Shown here: in pieces, positions 62,042-64,000 of the stretch
Layout of the letters: the number at the start of each line of letters is the position of its first letter
How positions within the stretch are numbered: the stretch's first letter is position 1
DNA from: Sphingobacterium haloxyli
GTDB taxonomy: Bacteria > Bacteroidota > Bacteroidia > Sphingobacteriales > Sphingobacteriaceae
DNA length: 64,000 nt
NCBI RefSeq assembly: GCF_002980525.1
Contig: NZ_PVBQ01000007.1
Location: forward strand, 62,001-126,000
Direction of reading: 5' to 3'
Position numbers and translations under genes: made by a program
The notes under the pieces: generated by a model
The model's database searches: none
The model's input: the letters and a program-made list of their open reading frames with translations, nothing else
Told to the model about the DNA's origin: nothing

Positions 62042-63412
62042 ATGACTTATCTGATCTTAGCGAACTTATCGTTGATATTGTTCTTTGTAATATACAGACT
62101 GGTGCTGAAACGTCTTACCTTTTTTCAGTGGAACAGGATCTATCTACTGAGTGCAATAGCTGTTTCATTCGCGATACCGCTGTTACAATTTGTAGATTTG
62201 AGCCATCACAGGGAAGTATATCGACCATTGGTGATAATCGATTTTGCAGAAATGCAGACCGTGAGCCTAGCGGATGTGGCGGAACGTAACCATTCTTGGT
62301 CCCCTATGGATTGGGTTCGATTGATTTATATCGCAGGTGCAGGATTGATGTTACTTTGGTTAGCTATCCGGTTGTATCGCGTGTTGAGCGCATTTGGAGA
62401 TAACACTACAGAACAACGGAGTTATTCTTTTTTCAACCGGGTGTTTATTGCCGAGGATATGCAGCGTCACGACGTAATCGCTTCGCATGAACATATCCAT
62501 ATCAAGCAGGGTCACAGTTATGACATTCTGTTTCTCGAAGCCGTGCGTGCGTTCAATTGGTTCAACCCAATTTTTTATTTCTACTTGAAAGAACTTAAGT
62601 TTCAACATGAGTGTATAGCCGATGAGGCTTGCGCCAAAGACAAGGTAACTTATGCTGAACTCTTGGTCTCGAATGCAATGCGTGTTTCTCGTAGTGTATT
62701 GATGCACGAGTTTTCCAATGAATCATTTTTAAAACAACGTATTATGATGCTATTCAAAAATAAATCGAAGAAAGTAAACCGAATTAGTTACATGATGATC
62801 CTGCCTGCCTTGCTATTGATATCTGGAATGGCAGTAGCATTCAACGTCTCTATCAGAGACGCAATGGTGGCTAAGATAGAACATTTGGAACAGTTGGAGG
62901 ATATATCATCTAATGAACCACTAACCTCTTTGAATGAGGGGGGGGATGATATTACCCAGCAGCGGGGTACAACGAAACGTAAAGTAGTGAGTCGCTCAGG
63001 GGAAATAATACCCAAAGGAAGCTTCAGTCAAGCGGAACACCAGCGAACCGTTGCAGAAGTTACTATAGTTCCGCAGCAGAAGGAAGATACGGCTCGGGTA
63101 TTTACGGCCGTCGAAGTTAATCCAGAACCAAAGGGAGGTCTAAAAGCCTTTCGTGAATGGGTAGGCGAAAATTATCATTATCCTCAAGTCGCAATAGATG
63201 CAGGTGTAAAAGGGCGGGTTGTCATTTCTTTTATTGTGGAAGCCGATGGCCAGCTAAGTGATTTTAAAATTGTAGAGGATCTTGGTTATGGGACGGGCGA
63301 GGAGGCAATCAAGATTCTTAAGAAAGCCGAGGCTTGGCGGCCAGGAATACAAAATGGTCGAAAAGTGCGTGTCGCTTATACTTTACCTATAAACATGAAT
63401 CTTCAGAAATAG
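62042..63412 (+). CDS. M56 (BlaR1-like) metalloprotease fused to a TonB C-terminal domain
   Basis: A 456-residue membrane protein. Three helices lie in residues 1-113, then the zinc motif HExxH is at 149-153 (HEHIH), with a downstream ligand region FQHECIADEACA. A final helix is near 243-265. Residues about 365-455 are a TonB C-terminal domain (PQVAIDAGVKGRVVISFIVE, RVAYTLPINM). The penicillin-binding sensor domain of true BlaR1 is absent. It probably cleaves the repressor at 61659 in response to an unknown envelope signal. It starts 11 bases after the repressor stop. Confidence 0.88.
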   Translation: MTYLILANLSLILFFVIYRLVLKRLTFFQWNRIYLLSAIAVSFAIPLLQFVDLSHHREVYRPLVIIDFAEMQTVSLADVAERNHSWSPMDWVRLIYIAGAGLMLLWLAIRLYRVLSAFGDNTTEQRSYSFFNRVFIAEDMQRHDVIASHEHIHIKQGHSYDILFLEAVRAFNWFNPIFYFYLKELKFQHECIADEACAKDKVTYAELLVSNAMRVSRSVLMHEFSNESFLKQRIMMLFKNKSKKVNRISYMMILPALLLISGMAVAFNVSIRDAMVAKIEHLEQLEDISSNEPLTSLNEGGDDITQQRGTTKRKVVSRSGEIIPKGSFSQAEHQRTVAEVTIVPQQKEDTARVFTAVEVNPEPKGGLKAFREWVGENYHYPQVAIDAGVKGRVVISFIVEADGQLSDFKIVEDLGYGTGEEAIKILKKAEAWRPGIQNGRKVRVAYTLPINMNLQK

Positions 63413-63468
63413 TATATTCCAACTTATATCATCGAGAGATATGAAGTAAGGAAATCGAGGATAAATAC

Positions 63469-63500
63469 ATAATCAAGGTGGGGTATTGCACCTTGATTAT
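63469..63500. terminator. Bidirectional terminator-like hairpin
   Basis: ATAATCAAGGTG (63469-63480) and CACCTTGATTAT (63489-63500) form a perfect 12-base stem with an 8-base loop, between the convergent M56 and cbpM genes. No long T-tract follows. Confidence 0.6.
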
Positions 63501-63505
63501 CAACT

Positions 63506-63787
63506 TTACTCTCGTATCTGCATGCGTAATAACCTGATTTCTTCTTGCAGTTGTTCTATTCTATGTAAAAGATGCTGTGTAACCTCTATACCCTGTAAGT
63601 TGATTTCCAGATCATAATGCCAAGTAGCAAATTGCTCCAATGCTTTCAGTTCTTCTTCTTTAACGAATTCCTCCTCGTCTTGTACCACTACTTCAATCAA
63701 ACCAGTTCGAGACAGATTTTGAATGAACTGTCGCTCTATTTTGTGGGATTGGCAAACATCTATTATCCTTATTAACGTCCTTTCCAT
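63506..63787 (-). CDS. cbpM: CbpM-like chaperone modulator
   Basis: A 93-residue MerR-like protein. IRIIDVCQSHKIERQFIQNL is the winged-helix portion, and QHLLHRIEQLQEEIRLLRMQ is a C-terminal coiled coil. It is 3 bases downstream of the DnaJ-like cbpA, the partner it binds and inhibits in other bacteria. Confidence 0.85.
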   Translation of the reverse strand: MERTLIRIIDVCQSHKIERQFIQNLSRTGLIEVVVQDEEEFVKEEELKALEQFATWHYDLEINLQGIEVTQHLLHRIEQLQEEIRLLRMQIRE

Positions 63788-63790
63788 AGC

Positions 63791-64000
63791 TTATTTTTTT
63801 AGATTGGCCAATTGTTGAAACAGTTCTTTTTCTTTATCGCTGAGATTAGTCGGGAGTTTCACATGCAACGTTACATACAAATCCCCAAACTGTTCGTCTT
63901 TTTTGTATACAGGAAAACCTTTCCCTTTTAGACGAATTTTAGTCTCATTTTGCGTTTCCGGCTTAATCTTAACTTTGATTTTTCCTGCAAATGTTTCCAC
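63791..64000 (-). CDS. cbpA: CbpA-like DnaJ-domain co-chaperone (N-terminus missing)
   Basis: The last 69-70 residues of a DnaJ-class protein whose gene continues beyond the right edge. The segment FAGKIKVKIKPETQNETKIR then LKGKGFPVYKKDEQFGDLYV is the DnaJ C-terminal substrate-binding domain. The GTG at the edge of the window is not a real start. The position next to cbpM indicates the CbpA type rather than the main DnaJ. Confidence 0.85.
   Translation of the reverse strand: METFAGKIKVKIKPETQNETKIRLKGKGFPVYKKDEQFGDLYVTLHVKLPTNLSDKEKELFQQLANLKK

Noticed and set aside
63791..64000. GTG at the right edge as a true start of cbpA
   Set aside because: The frame starts inside the DnaJ C-terminal domain, so the gene continues past the window.

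Overview
The window looks like chromosomal DNA of a member of the Bacteroidota, most likely Sphingobacteriaceae (Sphingobacterium, Olivibacter or Pedobacter-like). Reasons: promoters of the TAnnTTTG type recur upstream of genes, Shine-Dalgarno sites are weak and AT-rich, the ATP synthase operon has a long signal-peptide-bearing AtpB and no beta or epsilon gene, a CcmF/CcmE pair carries a CxxxY-type CcmE, and there are typical families such as GH3-like adenylating enzymes, DUF3472 lipoproteins, M56-TonB fusion proteins and bacillithiol synthase BshA. Genus assignment is inference. No tRNA, rRNA, CRISPR array, prophage, insertion sequence or plasmid gene was seen, and no gap between genes exceeds about 300 bases.

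Layout. 1-2710: end of a cupin isomerase-like gene (minus) and a Pif1/RecD-like helicase. 2727-8629: F0F1 ATP synthase genes atpI-like x2, atpB, atpE, atpF, atpH, atpA, atpG, with a terminator-like hairpin after atpE and a long imperfect palindrome between atpA and atpG. 8774-16568: DUF3472 lipoprotein, der, cysS, a tandem NTF2-like secreted protein, convergent surA-like foldase, lactonase. 16591-22412: complete seven-gene Mrp Na+/H+ antiporter operon (minus). 22582-28444: acs, UbiA-like membrane protein, hydroxyacid dehydrogenase, FAD monooxygenase, ksgA. 28573-32728: pdxA, cca, PRiA4 ORF-3-like protein, miaA. 32758-37876 (minus): ilvE, GH3-like enzyme, lptB, recJ. 38082-39818: a KhtT/KhtU-like K+/H+ antiporter pair.

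39863-42572 (minus): glycosyltransferase, SufT-like factor and M20 peptidase in a tight operon, divergent from a polyprenyl synthase (42642), followed by an omega-amidase-like nitrilase, a small membrane protein, a MarR regulator and a membrane-anchored FMN/3Fe-4S glutamate-synthase-like protein. 47190-50945 (minus): ccmE, ccmF and a DUF2520 protein. 51176-56722: mnmD, slyD-like FKBP, a YyaL-type thioredoxin-domain protein, sixA-like phosphatase, TIM-barrel epimerase, and frr. pyrH lies directly upstream of frr and bshA further on. 58783-64000: arfB, a small unknown, a LytTR two-component pair, a BlaI repressor with twin operators and an M56-TonB fusion protein, then cbpM and the end of cbpA.

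The content is mainly core metabolism: energy conservation and ion homeostasis (ATP synthase, Mrp, KhtTU), tRNA and ribosome maintenance (der, cysS, ksgA, cca, miaA, mnmD, frr, arfB) and envelope biogenesis. I did not find a clear new defence or mobile system. The most unusual signals are regulatory: the hairpins inside the atp operon, the BlaI twin operator overlapping a promoter, a terminator directly against the miaA start codon, and the Cys-type CcmE.
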